Shown: positions 8,981 to 17,518 of the stretch, in pieces | Layout of the letters: the number at the start of each line of letters is the position of its first letter | Position numbering within the stretch: position 1 is the stretch's first letter | Source of the DNA: Yoonia vestfoldensis DSM 16212 | Lineage (GTDB): Bacteria; Pseudomonadota; Alphaproteobacteria; Rhodobacterales; Rhodobacteraceae | NCBI RefSeq assembly: GCF_000382265.1 | Contig: NZ_KB907974.1 | Coordinates: forward strand, 186,001-250,000 | Length of the DNA stretch: 64,000 nt | Direction: 5' to 3' | Notes under the pieces: generated by a model | Told to the model about the DNA's origin: nothing | What the model saw: only the letters and a program-made list of their open reading frames with translations | Databases searched by the model: none | Translations under genes and position numbers: made by a program

Positions 8981-10405
8981 ATGAACGCGCGGTTTTTCAT
9001 CTGGCCCGCAGGCGCGACCCTGAGTTACGGGCAAAAGCTGTTCCTGCTGGCGACGCTGCCCCTCGTGGTGGCGGTGTTCCTGATCTGGCTGATCGTGTCG
9101 GCGCAGTTCAACCAGCTTGCGGAAAGCGAACTGAAGTCGCTCGAACAGCGGCTGATCGCGGCCAAGCGCGAGGAGCTGACGAACTACGTTTCGATCGCGA
9201 TGGCTGCGGTCTCAGGCACCACCGGCAGTGCGACCCCCGACGATGAAGAGGCGAAACTGGCCGTCAGCCGCGTGCTGGCCGCGATGCTGTACGGGCAGGA
9301 AGGCTATTTCTTCGTCTTCGACTATGACGGCAACAATCTGGTCGCCCCGCGCCAGACCTTTATGATCAACCGGAACTGGGCGGGTCTGACCGACCCCAAC
9401 GGCGTGCCGATCACGGACGAACTGATCCGGATCGCCCGGTCGGGCGGCGGCTATCACACCTTCGACTGGCCCAAGCCATCCACCGGCGCGTACGGGCGCA
9501 TGGAGGTCTACGTGCGCGGTTACCAAAGCTGGCGTTGGGCGATCGGGACCGGCGTTTTCATCGACGACATCCTCGAAACCGCCGATGCGGCCCGCGCCGA
9601 AGTCGAGAGCCGAATCAAGCGCACCTCCTTCTATGTCGCGGGCATCGCCATTCTGGCCGTACTGGGTGTCTTTCTCAGCGGCATCCTGTTGACCGTGCGC
9701 CAAAGGCGGTTGGCCGACGACAAGTTGCAGCAACTGACCCAGCGCATCATCGACACGCAGGAAGAAGAACGAGGGCGCGTCGCGCGCGAACTGCACGACG
9801 GGATCAGCCAGATGCTGGTCGGCATTCGCTATGCGCTGGAACTGACCCGCCGCAAGCTGGGGCAGGAAACCGGCGAGACCCTGAACAAGGGGATCGAACA
9901 GCTCGGCTCTGCGATACAAGAGGTGCGCCGGATCAGTCGCGACCTGCGGCCCGGCATCCTCGACGATCTGGGGCTGGGGGCGGCGCTGCGGTCGCTCACG
10001 GATGAATTCAGCGCGCGGACGGGTGTCGAGGTGTCGCTTGAGACGGTGGTGTTCCGTAACCGGCTGGATGACGATGCGCGCATTGCGCTTTACCGGATCG
10101 CGCAGGAAGCCTTGACCAATATCGAACGCCACGCCCTGGCCGACAAGGTCGAGATCATCCTGCGCGGCACCCGGCAAGGTGCCGAACTGCGCATCACCGA
10201 CAATGGCCGCGGCATGGTCTGGCCGCCGTCCGCGCGCGGCACCGGCGGGCTGGGGCTGCGCAACATGCAGGAACGCGCGCAACATCTGGGAGGCGCGCTT
10301 GATGTGCGCTCAGCCCCCGGCAAAGGCACGAGTATTGAAGCCCGCGTCCCGTTGAGCCATATGCTCGGCCCGGAAAGTGGCGCATTGAAGGACAAACCGG
10401 CATGA
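8981..10405 (+). CDS. Cache-domain sensor histidine kinase (HisKA_3 type)
   Basis: 474-residue membrane kinase. A first helix lies at about residues 20-42; a periplasmic single-Cache domain (GQEGYFFVFDYDGNNLVAP, and later YQSWRWAIGTGVFIDD) spans about 80-200; a second helix is near 215-235. The cytoplasmic part has the NarL-partner H-box RELHDGISQ with His272, then the N-box and GRGM/GLGLRNM ATP-binding motifs. The start at 8981 (MNARFF) was preferred because the 24 upstream codons are not hydrophobic or conserved-looking. It overlaps the response regulator by 4 bases and is divergent from the TRAP operon, so it probably senses the transported ligand. Confidence 0.9.
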   Translation: MNARFFIWPAGATLSYGQKLFLLATLPLVVAVFLIWLIVSAQFNQLAESELKSLEQRLIAAKREELTNYVSIAMAAVSGTTGSATPDDEEAKLAVSRVLAAMLYGQEGYFFVFDYDGNNLVAPRQTFMINRNWAGLTDPNGVPITDELIRIARSGGGYHTFDWPKPSTGAYGRMEVYVRGYQSWRWAIGTGVFIDDILETADAARAEVESRIKRTSFYVAGIAILAVLGVFLSGILLTVRQRRLADDKLQQLTQRIIDTQEEERGRVARELHDGISQMLVGIRYALELTRRKLGQETGETLNKGIEQLGSAIQEVRRISRDLRPGILDDLGLGAALRSLTDEFSARTGVEVSLETVVFRNRLDDDARIALYRIAQEALTNIERHALADKVEIILRGTRQGAELRITDNGRGMVWPPSARGTGGLGLRNMQERAQHLGGALDVRSAPGKGTSIEARVPLSHMLGPESGALKDKPA

Positions 10406-11031
10406 TCAGGGTCGTGATCGTCGATGACCATCCGATGGTCGCCGAAGGCATCCAGTCGATTCTGGAAAGCTATGCCGACATCAGCGTCGTGGCGACGCTG
10501 AACGACGGCCAGGCGGCGGTGGACAGCGTGGTCAGGTTGAACCCCGACGTGATCCTTCTGGATGTGAATATGCCTGGCCTGTCGGGATTGCATGCTGCCG
10601 AAATGATCCTTGATCTGCGCCCGCAGACGCGGGTCGTGATCCTGTCGATGCATGACAGCCCCGAATACATCCGTGCCGCGCTCAGCCACGGGGCGCGCGG
10701 CTATATCCTCAAGGACGTACCCACCGACGAGATCCGCACCGCCATCGACGTTGTGATGCGCGGCGAAGAATACCTTTGCACGGGGGCCAAGGTGTCGCTC
10801 CAAAGACATCCGCGCGACGGGCGCGAACCGCTGACCGGGCGCGAACAGACGATCCTGCTGGCACTGGCACAGGGCAAATCGAACAAGGATGTCGCGCTGG
10901 CACTGGATATTTCGGTGCGGACGGTGGAAACGCATCGCAACAATATCAAGCGCAAGCTTGGGATCAGTTCGACCGCCGGTCTGACACGCTATGCACTGGA
11001 AAACGGCGTGTTGCAGGGCACCGGAAAATGA
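10402..11031 (+). CDS. LuxR/NarL-family response regulator
   Basis: 209-residue regulator with an N-terminal receiver domain (acid pair D9/D10, phospho-acceptor Asp54 in LLDVNMPG, conserved Lys in ILKDVP) and a C-terminal LuxR helix-turn-helix (LTGREQTILLALAQGKSNKD, then SVRTVETHRNNIKRKL). It is translationally coupled to the kinase through ATGA. The likely target is the divergent TRAP operon, an arrangement seen for several roseobacter TRAP systems; this is an inference from context. Confidence 0.93.
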   Translation: MIRVVIVDDHPMVAEGIQSILESYADISVVATLNDGQAAVDSVVRLNPDVILLDVNMPGLSGLHAAEMILDLRPQTRVVILSMHDSPEYIRAALSHGARGYILKDVPTDEIRTAIDVVMRGEEYLCTGAKVSLQRHPRDGREPLTGREQTILLALAQGKSNKDVALALDISVRTVETHRNNIKRKLGISSTAGLTRYALENGVLQGTGK

Positions 11032-11035
11032 CAAA

Positions 11036-11059
11036 GCCGCCCCTTGTCAAAGGGGCGGC
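11036..11059. terminator. Bidirectional terminator after the response regulator
   Basis: GCCGCCCC and GGGGCGGC form an 8-bp stem with an 8-base loop between two convergent genes; AAA lies on one flank. Confidence 0.75.
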
Positions 11060-11083
11060 CCTGCGATCCCCGGGAGGGTGGGA

Positions 11084-12301
11084 TCAGTTTTCCATGGTTG
11101 CCTGAATCCCCTCGCGCACGATGGTGAACCATTCGCCGGTCAGGCGCAGTTCTTCCAGCCCCGCGTTGAGTGCGGGCAGTGCCGCATTGGCCTCGGCGTT
11201 GTCCTTGGAAACGAAAACATGCAACGTCGCGGTGGATGTCAGCGCATCGAGCGACACGACGCGGTCCATCATGTCGAGGCTGCGCGCGTCATCTTCGGCC
11301 GGCAGCGCATCATAGGTCACGACATCGACCTCGCCTGCGTCCAGCAGACGCCAGCAGTCCAGCTGACCGACCTGCGTCAAGCTGATCGCAGGTTCCACCA
11401 GCCCTTCGGCCTCCATGTCGAAGGTGAACCATGCATCGGGGCGGCAGAGCCTTGCGCCCACCAGATCGGTATAGGCCGTCGCCCTTTCATAGGGGCTGCC
11501 CGCCAAGGTGTAATAGCCGACAAGCGCGTCATAGAACGGGTCCGAGTGGTTGAATGCGGTACAGCGATACGCGTTCGGCGGCGACAGAATCTCGACCCGG
11601 TCACAATCGGGCCGGAACCATGGAAACGCCATATCGACCGCCCCCGAAGGCAACAGGTTGTCAAGCTGCGCATTCCAGTCGTTCACGAAGAAAAAGTTCA
11701 CTTCCTGATCGGGGTTACCCAATTCGAACGCGCGCAAAACAAGCTGGGTGAACAGGCCACCACCCGGCAGGTCCGGGTCGGTGAAAGGTGCATAGTCGCC
11801 GGCGGTGACAACGCGCAATGTCCGGGTCTGGGGTGCGGTTTCGGGGGTCGGTTCCGGCTCTGCCACGGCGACGGGTTCTTCTTCGACCACCTCTTCGACC
11901 GGCGCTGCGACCGCTTCTTCGACGGGGTCTTCGATCACGGGCGCGGGTGCTGGCGCGGGGGCCGCGGCGGCGACTGCGGTGGCACCGGGCAAGGATCCGT
12001 CAGCGCAGGGAATCGCGATGACCTGCCCGACTTCCAGCAAGTTTGGCGACCGCAGGATATTGGTGTTCGCGTTGAAAAGGACCTGAAAGCCCCCCTGCAC
12101 GCCGGCCGAGCTCGCGATCTGGCTCAGAGTGTCGCCGCGCACGACGGTGTAGCGCGTACACAATTCCTGCGCCTCAACGCTTGCACTGCCGCCCAGAAGC
12201 AATCCGGCCGAGGTCGCGAGCACGCTTGCCATCGCCGAAGTGGTCGTGAATTTCATGCGTGTCATCCCGGCCTTGTGGGCGCGGCCTGCAAGTTTGGACA
12301 T
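11084..12301 (-). CDS. LysM domain fused to a family 3 solute-binding domain
   Basis: 405-residue exported protein. After an N-terminal positively charged segment and signal peptide (cleavage probably near ASVEAQE) comes a LysM peptidoglycan-binding domain (YTVVRGDTLSQIA to EVGQVIAIPC). A low-complexity linker rich in Ala, Pro, Glu and Val follows. The remaining 250 residues form a periplasmic amino-acid-type binding domain (starts RTLRVVTAGDYAPFTD; contains GAVDMAFPWF). There is no ABC permease nearby. I started it at 12301 (AGGAA upstream); an inner ATG at MKFTTTS is also possible. It may hold a binding domain on the cell wall, acting as a sensor or scavenger. Confidence 0.8.
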   Translation of the reverse strand: MSKLAGRAHKAGMTRMKFTTTSAMASVLATSAGLLLGGSASVEAQELCTRYTVVRGDTLSQIASSAGVQGGFQVLFNANTNILRSPNLLEVGQVIAIPCADGSLPGATAVAAAAPAPAPAPVIEDPVEEAVAAPVEEVVEEEPVAVAEPEPTPETAPQTRTLRVVTAGDYAPFTDPDLPGGGLFTQLVLRAFELGNPDQEVNFFFVNDWNAQLDNLLPSGAVDMAFPWFRPDCDRVEILSPPNAYRCTAFNHSDPFYDALVGYYTLAGSPYERATAYTDLVGARLCRPDAWFTFDMEAEGLVEPAISLTQVGQLDCWRLLDAGEVDVVTYDALPAEDDARSLDMMDRVVSLDALTSTATLHVFVSKDNAEANAALPALNAGLEELRLTGEWFTIVREGIQATMEN

Positions 12302-12543
12302 GGAGCGTTCCTTCCTGTTGTCGGTTTCCTTTGAAACAACTATCCCTGACAAAAAGGCGAAATGTTGACGAAATCGGCGCAATTACGGGTACATCCCGCC
12401 GAAAGCCAGCCTTTGTTGCCATTCGTGATAAAATGAGCCGCGTCCGCCCATTTCAATCTGTCACGGTTTAGTGCCGATGGCGGGCTTGTGTTGCGCGCGC
12501 CAAGGCTGGTTTAAGACCATAAGTTCATGTGCAGGAGCAAGCG

Positions 12544-13386
12544 ATGACCGACCATAAACCCTATACCCCACCCAAAGTCTGGACCTGGGACGCCGAAAAC
12601 GGCGGCCAGTTCGCCAGCATCAACCGGCCCATCGCGGGGGCCACGCATGACAAGGACCTGCCGCAGGGCGAACATCCGCTCCAGCTTTATTCGCTGGCAA
12701 CACCGAACGGCGTGAAAGTGACCGTCATGCTCGAGGAATTGCTGGCCATGGGCCACGCGGGTGCCGAATACGATGCCTGGCTGATCGACATCAACAAAGG
12801 CGACCAGTTCGGCAGCGGCTTTGTCGGCGTGAACCCCAATTCCAAGATCCCTGCCTTGTTCGACCGCGACACCGGTTTGCGCGTTTTCGAAAGCGGGGCG
12901 ATCCTGCTGTATCTGGCGGAAAAATTCGGGGCTTTCCTGCCCAAGGACATCGCGGCGCGGACCGAGACGCTGAACTGGCTGTTTTGGCTGCAAGGGTCGG
13001 CGCCCTATCTGGGCGGCGGCTTTGGCCATTTCTACGCCTATGCGCCGGAAAAATTCGAATACCCGATCAACCGTTTCGCGATGGAAACGAAACGTCAGCT
13101 TGACGTGCTGGATCGGCAATTGGCCGACCGCGCCTATATCGCGGGCGATGATTACACGATCGCGGATATGGCGATCGCGCCGTGGTACGGGCGTCTTGTC
13201 AAAGGCGGGGCTTACGGCGATGCCGCCACATTCCTTGACGCGGCGTCCTATAAACACGTCAACCGCTGGGCGGATGCCGTCTTTGCACGGCCCGCCTATG
13301 CGCGCGGGCAGATGGTCAACCGCACATGGGGCGAACCACACCAACAACTGCCCGAACGCCACGCGGCAAGCGATTTCAACAGCTAA
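12544..13386 (+). CDS. yghU: Glutathione S-transferase, YghU type
   Basis: 280-residue protein of the nu-class (YghU/YfcG) family with disulfide-bond reductase and peroxidase activity in E. coli. The long N-terminal arm (PPKVWTWDAENGGQFASINR) before the thioredoxin fold is diagnostic, followed by TPNGVKVTVMLEEL, NPNSKIPAL and FESGAILLYLAEKFG for glutathione binding, then the helical C-terminal domain (YTIADMAIAPWYG). AGGAG lies 6 bases before the ATG at 12544. It stands alone between convergent and co-directional neighbours. Confidence 0.93.
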   Translation: MTDHKPYTPPKVWTWDAENGGQFASINRPIAGATHDKDLPQGEHPLQLYSLATPNGVKVTVMLEELLAMGHAGAEYDAWLIDINKGDQFGSGFVGVNPNSKIPALFDRDTGLRVFESGAILLYLAEKFGAFLPKDIAARTETLNWLFWLQGSAPYLGGGFGHFYAYAPEKFEYPINRFAMETKRQLDVLDRQLADRAYIAGDDYTIADMAIAPWYGRLVKGGAYGDAATFLDAASYKHVNRWADAVFARPAYARGQMVNRTWGEPHQQLPERHAASDFNS

Positions 13387-13487
13387 GCAGGCATCCTCCA
13401 GCGTGCAGGGGCAGGGCAAATTTCACCCCCTGCCCTTGCGCTCGGGGCCCTTCTGCCCCATGTCCCCACCTGAGCGGTGGAGACAGC

Positions 13488-14405
13488 ATGATTACCTATC
13501 TTATTTTGATCGGTGGCCTTCTTGGCCTTTTTCTGGGCGGCGACTGGTTGGTAAAGGGGGCAAGCGGCCTTGCGCTGCGCTTTGGGGTCGCACCGATGAT
13601 CGTTGGCCTGACGGTCGTGGGTTTCGGGACATCCACACCGGAATTGCTGGTCTCTCTCAACGCGGCACTTGGCGGGCAACCGGGCATCGCCATCGGCAAT
13701 GTCATCGGGTCCAACATCGCGAACATGCTGCTGGTGCTGGGCACGGCAGCGATCATCGGGCCGATCGTCCTGAAGTTCGCCGATGTCAAGAAAGACCTGT
13801 TCTGGATGACCGGGGCGGTTCTGATCCTGCCCTATGTGTTCTGGTCGGGCGAGGTCGGTCTGGTCGAAGGGCTGGTGCTGTTCAGCGCGCTGATCGTCTA
13901 TCTTTTTCTCAGCCTCAAGGGATCACGCAACGAGCTTGAGGATGTGGACGTGCCCGCCAGCCTTTGGCTGAACATCGGACTGACGCTGCTGGGCCTGGCC
14001 GCCGTTCTGGCCGGGGCGCATTACCTTGTGCAAAGCGCCAGCATCATCGCGCGTCAATTCGGCGTGAGCGAGGCGATGATCGGGCTGAGCATCGTCGCCA
14101 TCGGCACGTCTTTGCCCGAACTGGCGACCACCGTCATGGCCGCGATCCGTGGCCAACGCGACATCGCACTGGGCAATATCGTGGGGTCCAACATCTTCAA
14201 TATCCTCGCGATTCTGGGCATTACGGCCATCGTGACGCCAATCCCCGTCGATCCACGGTTCCTGAGTGTCGACACGCCGGTCGTGATCGCGATCACGCTG
14301 TTGTTGCTGTTGCTGGTCTATGTCGTCGGGCGGATGAACCGCCTTGTCGGTGTGGGGATGCTGATGGCCTATGCAGCCTATATCGGGCTGACAGCCAACC
14401 TCTGA
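13488..14405 (+). CDS. Calcium/sodium antiporter (CaCA family, YrbG type)
   Basis: 305-residue inner-membrane exchanger made of two homologous halves of about five helices each. Each half has its alpha-repeat: VVGFGTSTPELLVS near residue 43 and VAIGTSLPELATT near residue 203, with the acidic residues that coordinate cation. GNVIGSNIANMLLVLG and GNIVGSNIFNILAILG are the paired second parts. The start at 13488 (MITYLILIGG) begins directly in the first helix; the upstream in-frame extension overlaps the GST gene and is not credible. Confidence 0.92.
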   Translation: MITYLILIGGLLGLFLGGDWLVKGASGLALRFGVAPMIVGLTVVGFGTSTPELLVSLNAALGGQPGIAIGNVIGSNIANMLLVLGTAAIIGPIVLKFADVKKDLFWMTGAVLILPYVFWSGEVGLVEGLVLFSALIVYLFLSLKGSRNELEDVDVPASLWLNIGLTLLGLAAVLAGAHYLVQSASIIARQFGVSEAMIGLSIVAIGTSLPELATTVMAAIRGQRDIALGNIVGSNIFNILAILGITAIVTPIPVDPRFLSVDTPVVIAITLLLLLLVYVVGRMNRLVGVGMLMAYAAYIGLTANL

Positions 14406-14508
14406 AAGAAAGTTGCGAAAAATCGCATTGTGACGTAATTTTCTCCAGCGCGGTGGTTGACCCCTCCGTGCGGGCGCACTAGAACCCGATACAGCAAAAG
14501 GAAACCCG

Positions 14509-14556
14509 ATGAACGTCGTCGTACTAATTGTGGAACACATGCGCATGGGCCGGTGA
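14509..14556 (+). CDS. ilvBN leader peptide
   Basis: A 15-codon frame, MNVVVLIVEHMRMGR, with AAGGA just upstream. Six of eight codons after Asn are Val, Leu or Ile, the end products of the pathway, and include the rare codons GTA and CTA. It is followed by a terminator hairpin and then ilvB. This is the classic layout of ribosome-mediated attenuation: branched-chain aminoacyl-tRNA shortage stalls the ribosome and prevents termination. Confidence 0.85.
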   Translation: MNVVVLIVEHMRMGR

Positions 14557-14583
14557 CGGTAAATCCATAACGACCCCATGCGC
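14541..14583 (+). promoter_or_regulatory. Candidate antiterminator pairing of the ilv leader
   Basis: GCGCATGGG (14541-14549), at the end of the leader frame, is a perfect complement of CCCATGCGC (14575-14583), which runs into the 5' arm of the terminator. A ribosome finishing the leader would cover the first segment and leave the terminator free to fold. The overlap with the terminator is only one base, so exclusion may be steric. Confidence 0.5.
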
Positions 14584-14608
14584 CCCCGACACACTCGGGG
14601 GTTTTTTT
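14583..14608 (+). terminator. ilv attenuator terminator
   Basis: CCCCCGA and TCGGGGG form a 7-bp stem around CACAC, followed by seven Ts, 37 bases before the ilvB start codon. Confidence 0.9.
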
Positions 14609-14645
14609 ATGCCGAACGCAACAAACTGGATAGGACGCGAGTGAG

Positions 14646-16397
14646 ATGAGCAAAACCATGACGGGCGCAAGAATGGTGGTCCAGGCCCTGATCGATCAGG
14701 GTGTGGAAGTCGTCTTTGGCTATCCCGGTGGGGCCGTCCTGCCGATCTATGACGAGTTGTTCCAGCAGAACCAGATCAAGCACGTCCTGGTGCGCCATGA
14801 ACAGGCAGCCGTCCACGCCGCCGAAGGCTATGCGCGGTCCACCGGCAAACCGGGTGTGGCGCTGGTGACCTCCGGCCCCGGTGCGACCAATGCCGTGACC
14901 GGCCTGACCGACGCGCTGATGGACAGCATCCCGATCATTGTGCTGACAGGCCAGGTGCCGACCTTCATGATCGGGTCGGATGCGTTTCAAGAGGCTGATA
15001 CCGTCGGCATCACGCGCCCCTGCACCAAGCATAACTGGCTCGTCAAGGACACCGAGAAACTCGCCGCCACCCTGCACGAGGCGTTCCACATCGCGCTGTC
15101 AGGCCGCCCCGGTCCGGTGCTCATCGACATCCCCAAGGACGTGCAATTCGCCACCGGCACCTATACCGAGGCACGCCAGGTCGAGACCCATTACAACCCG
15201 CAGGTCAAAGGCGACCTTGCGATGATCACCGAACTCGCCAAGGCGATGGAAACCGCCAAGCGCCCGATCTTTTACACAGGCGGCGGCGTCATCAACTCCG
15301 GCCCTGCGGCCAGCCAGCTTTTGCGCGAACTGGTGGCGGCGACCGGTTTTCCGATCACATCGACGCTGATGGGGCTTGGGGCTTATCCGGCCTCGGGTGA
15401 CAACTGGCTGGGGATGCTGGGGATGCATGGCCTCTACGAGGCGAATATGGCGATGCACGATTGCGACCTGATGATCAACATCGGCGCGCGTTTCGACGAC
15501 CGGATCACCGGGCGGATCGACGCCTTCAGCCCCCGCTCGAAAAAGGCGCATATCGATATCGACGCGTCGTCCATCAACAAGGTGGTCCATGCCGATTTCC
15601 CGATCCTGGGTGATGTAGCGCATGTGCTGGAAGATTTGCTGAACGTCTGGAAGGCGCGCGGGCGCAAGACAAACACCGAAGGTCTGGCGAAATGGTGGGG
15701 CCAGATCAAGGAATGGCGCGCCGTCGATTGCCTAAAGTTCACCCAGCAAGGCAAAGTGATCAAACCACAATATGCGCTTCAACGGCTCGAGGCGCTGACC
15801 AAGAAGCACGACCGCTATATCTGCACCGAAGTGGGCCAGCACCAGATGTGGGCGGCGCAATATCTGGGGTTCGAGGACCCCAACCGCTGGATGACATCGG
15901 GTGGCCTCGGCACGATGGGCTACGGGTTCCCCGCCTCGATCGGCGTGCAGATGGCGCATCCCGACGCGCTGGTGATCAATGTCGCGGGCGAGGCGTCGTG
16001 GCTGATGAACATGCAGGAACTCGGCACGGCGATGCAGTACCGTTTGCCGGTCAAGCAATTCATCCTCAACAACGAACGGCTGGGCATGGTCCGGCAATGG
16101 CAGGAATTGCTGCATGGCGAACGCTATTCGTCCAGCTGGTCCGAAAGCCTGCCCGATTTCGTGAAACTGGCCGAGGCCTTTGGCGCCAAGGGCATCCTGT
16201 GCAGCGATCCCGACACGCTCGACGATGCGATCATGGAAATGCTGACCCACAAAGGGCCGGTGCTGTTCGATTGTCTGGTGGAAAAGCACGAAAACTGCTT
16301 CCCGATGATCCCCTCGGGCAAGCCGCATAATGAAATGCTGCTGGGCGATGCCTCGACCAAGGATGCCATCCAAGCCGGCGGCGCGGTGCTGGTGTAA
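14646..16397 (+). CDS. ilvB: Acetolactate synthase, catalytic subunit
   Basis: 583-residue thiamine-diphosphate enzyme that makes acetolactate or acetohydroxybutyrate, the first common step to Val, Leu and Ile. The N-terminal Pyr domain has FGYPGGAVLPIYDEL and the catalytic Glu in VRHEQAAVHAAEGYAR; the central domain is followed by the PP domain with SGGLGTMGYGFPASIG. The cofactor metal motif, usually GDGS or GDAS, reads GEAS here (Glu449 for Asp), with the downstream NN intact. It is controlled by the leader attenuator and followed 30 bases later by the regulatory subunit gene. Confidence 0.95.
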   Translation: MSKTMTGARMVVQALIDQGVEVVFGYPGGAVLPIYDELFQQNQIKHVLVRHEQAAVHAAEGYARSTGKPGVALVTSGPGATNAVTGLTDALMDSIPIIVLTGQVPTFMIGSDAFQEADTVGITRPCTKHNWLVKDTEKLAATLHEAFHIALSGRPGPVLIDIPKDVQFATGTYTEARQVETHYNPQVKGDLAMITELAKAMETAKRPIFYTGGGVINSGPAASQLLRELVAATGFPITSTLMGLGAYPASGDNWLGMLGMHGLYEANMAMHDCDLMINIGARFDDRITGRIDAFSPRSKKAHIDIDASSINKVVHADFPILGDVAHVLEDLLNVWKARGRKTNTEGLAKWWGQIKEWRAVDCLKFTQQGKVIKPQYALQRLEALTKKHDRYICTEVGQHQMWAAQYLGFEDPNRWMTSGGLGTMGYGFPASIGVQMAHPDALVINVAGEASWLMNMQELGTAMQYRLPVKQFILNNERLGMVRQWQELLHGERYSSSWSESLPDFVKLAEAFGAKGILCSDPDTLDDAIMEMLTHKGPVLFDCLVEKHENCFPMIPSGKPHNEMLLGDASTKDAIQAGGAVLV

Positions 16398-16427
16398 GCC
16401 TCTCAATTCAAGGATAAGGGACAGATC

Positions 16428-16991
16428 ATGTCACCGCTGAAAATCAAAAAAGGCTCGACCGGCCATTCCGCCTATGACCTGCGGCCCAGCTATTCCGACA
16501 CGGTGGAACGGCACACCTTGGCCGTGCTGGTCGAAAACGAACCCGGCGTGCTGGCGCGCGTGATCGGGCTTTTCGCCGGGCGCGGCTATAACATCGAAAG
16601 CCTGACCGTGGCCGAGGTGGACCATCAGGGCCACCGGTCGCGCATCACCATCGTCACCACCGGCACGCCGCAGATCATCATCCAGATCAAGGCACAGCTG
16701 GGCCGCATCATCGATGTGCACAAGGTCAACGACCTGACCGTCGAAGGGCCGAGCGTGGAGCGTGAGCTAGGGCTGTTCAAGGTCGCAGGCAAAGGCGAAC
16801 AGCGCGTCGAAGCCCTGCGCCTTGCCGATATCTTCCGCGCCAATGTCGTGGACAGCACGCTGGAATCATTCGTGTTCGAGATCACCGGAACGCCGGAAAA
16901 AATCGACGCCTTTGCCGATCTGATGCGACCCTTGGGATTACAGGAAGTCGCACGCACGGGCGTCGCCGCTTTGTCGCGCGGGGCGGTCTGA
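16428..16991 (+). CDS. ilvN: Acetolactate synthase, small regulatory subunit
   Basis: 187-residue partner of the catalytic subunit that raises its activity and confers valine feedback. The N-terminal ACT domain is clear (HTLAVLVENEPGVLARVIGLF, then GYNIESLTVAEVDHQ), about residues 28-100, followed by the ALS_ss C-terminal domain ending in PLGLQEVARTG. AAGGATAAGGGA precedes the start. It is co-transcribed with ilvB; a palindromic repeat follows and probably ends the transcript. Confidence 0.95.
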   Translation: MSPLKIKKGSTGHSAYDLRPSYSDTVERHTLAVLVENEPGVLARVIGLFAGRGYNIESLTVAEVDHQGHRSRITIVTTGTPQIIIQIKAQLGRIIDVHKVNDLTVEGPSVERELGLFKVAGKGEQRVEALRLADIFRANVVDSTLESFVFEITGTPEKIDAFADLMRPLGLQEVARTGVAALSRGAV

Positions 16992-17024
16992 TCCGGCGCG
17001 CTGCGCGCGACCGAGGCCTCCGGC

Positions 17025-17095
17025 GGGAGTATTCAGAGAAATAAGAAGCTGCGGGTCAGAGTCTCTTGCGACTTCTTATTTCCAAAAATACTCCC
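17025..17095. repeat. Palindromic intergenic repeat, copy 1
   Basis: Nested inverted repeat: GGGAGTATT/AATACTCCC (17025-17033, 17087-17095) outside and AAATAAGAAG/CTTCTTATTT (17039-17048, 17072-17081) inside. It lies between ilvN and the convergent EF-hand gene, where it can act as a two-way terminator. The same outer and inner arms recur at 44204-44300. Confidence 0.85.
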
Positions 17096-17137
17096 CGCGC
17101 GGAGCGCACCGAACATCCCCACGGGATGTGACGGCCT

Positions 17138-17374
17138 TTAGCGCGGCAAAGTGCCTGCACCTTCGCCCACGGCAATTTCATCGGAATCGAGCAGACCATC
17201 GCCGTTGACGTCGAGTGCGGCGAACGCATCTTCGGAGACTTCGGGGGCCGCAGCCTGCACTTCGGGAAAGCTGTAGCGCCCGTCGCCGTTGACATCGATT
17301 GCCGTCGATTGCGCGAAGGCGGGCAGTGCCGCCACAAGGGTCACAAGGGTGAACAGGGTTTTGCTGGTGGTCAT
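17138..17374 (-). CDS. Small secreted EF-hand protein
   Basis: 78-residue protein with a signal peptide (about residues 1-21, ending PAFA-Q) and two calcium-binding EF loops, DVNGDGRYSFPE at 27-38 and DVNGDGLLDSDE at 55-66. Both have Asp/Asn at positions 1, 3, 5 and Glu at 12, so calcium binding is likely. The mature part is essentially the EF pair alone. It probably acts in the periplasm; partner and role are unknown. It is convergent with ilvN across the repeat. Confidence 0.8.
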   Translation of the reverse strand: MTTSKTLFTLVTLVAALPAFAQSTAIDVNGDGRYSFPEVQAAAPEVSEDAFAALDVNGDGLLDSDEIAVGEGAGTLPR

Positions 17375-17518
17375 CGTCGTCTCCGGCCTTGGTGAGGTGT
17401 CTTCTTATCTGGGGACTTCCCTTGCCGAATACCAGTGCTGAGCCATCACAAAGCCGCCGCCCCTTGCCCCTGCCTCCTTGAGACGACAAGGTGCGCGGGT
17501 ACAACCAAGGACCGACCC

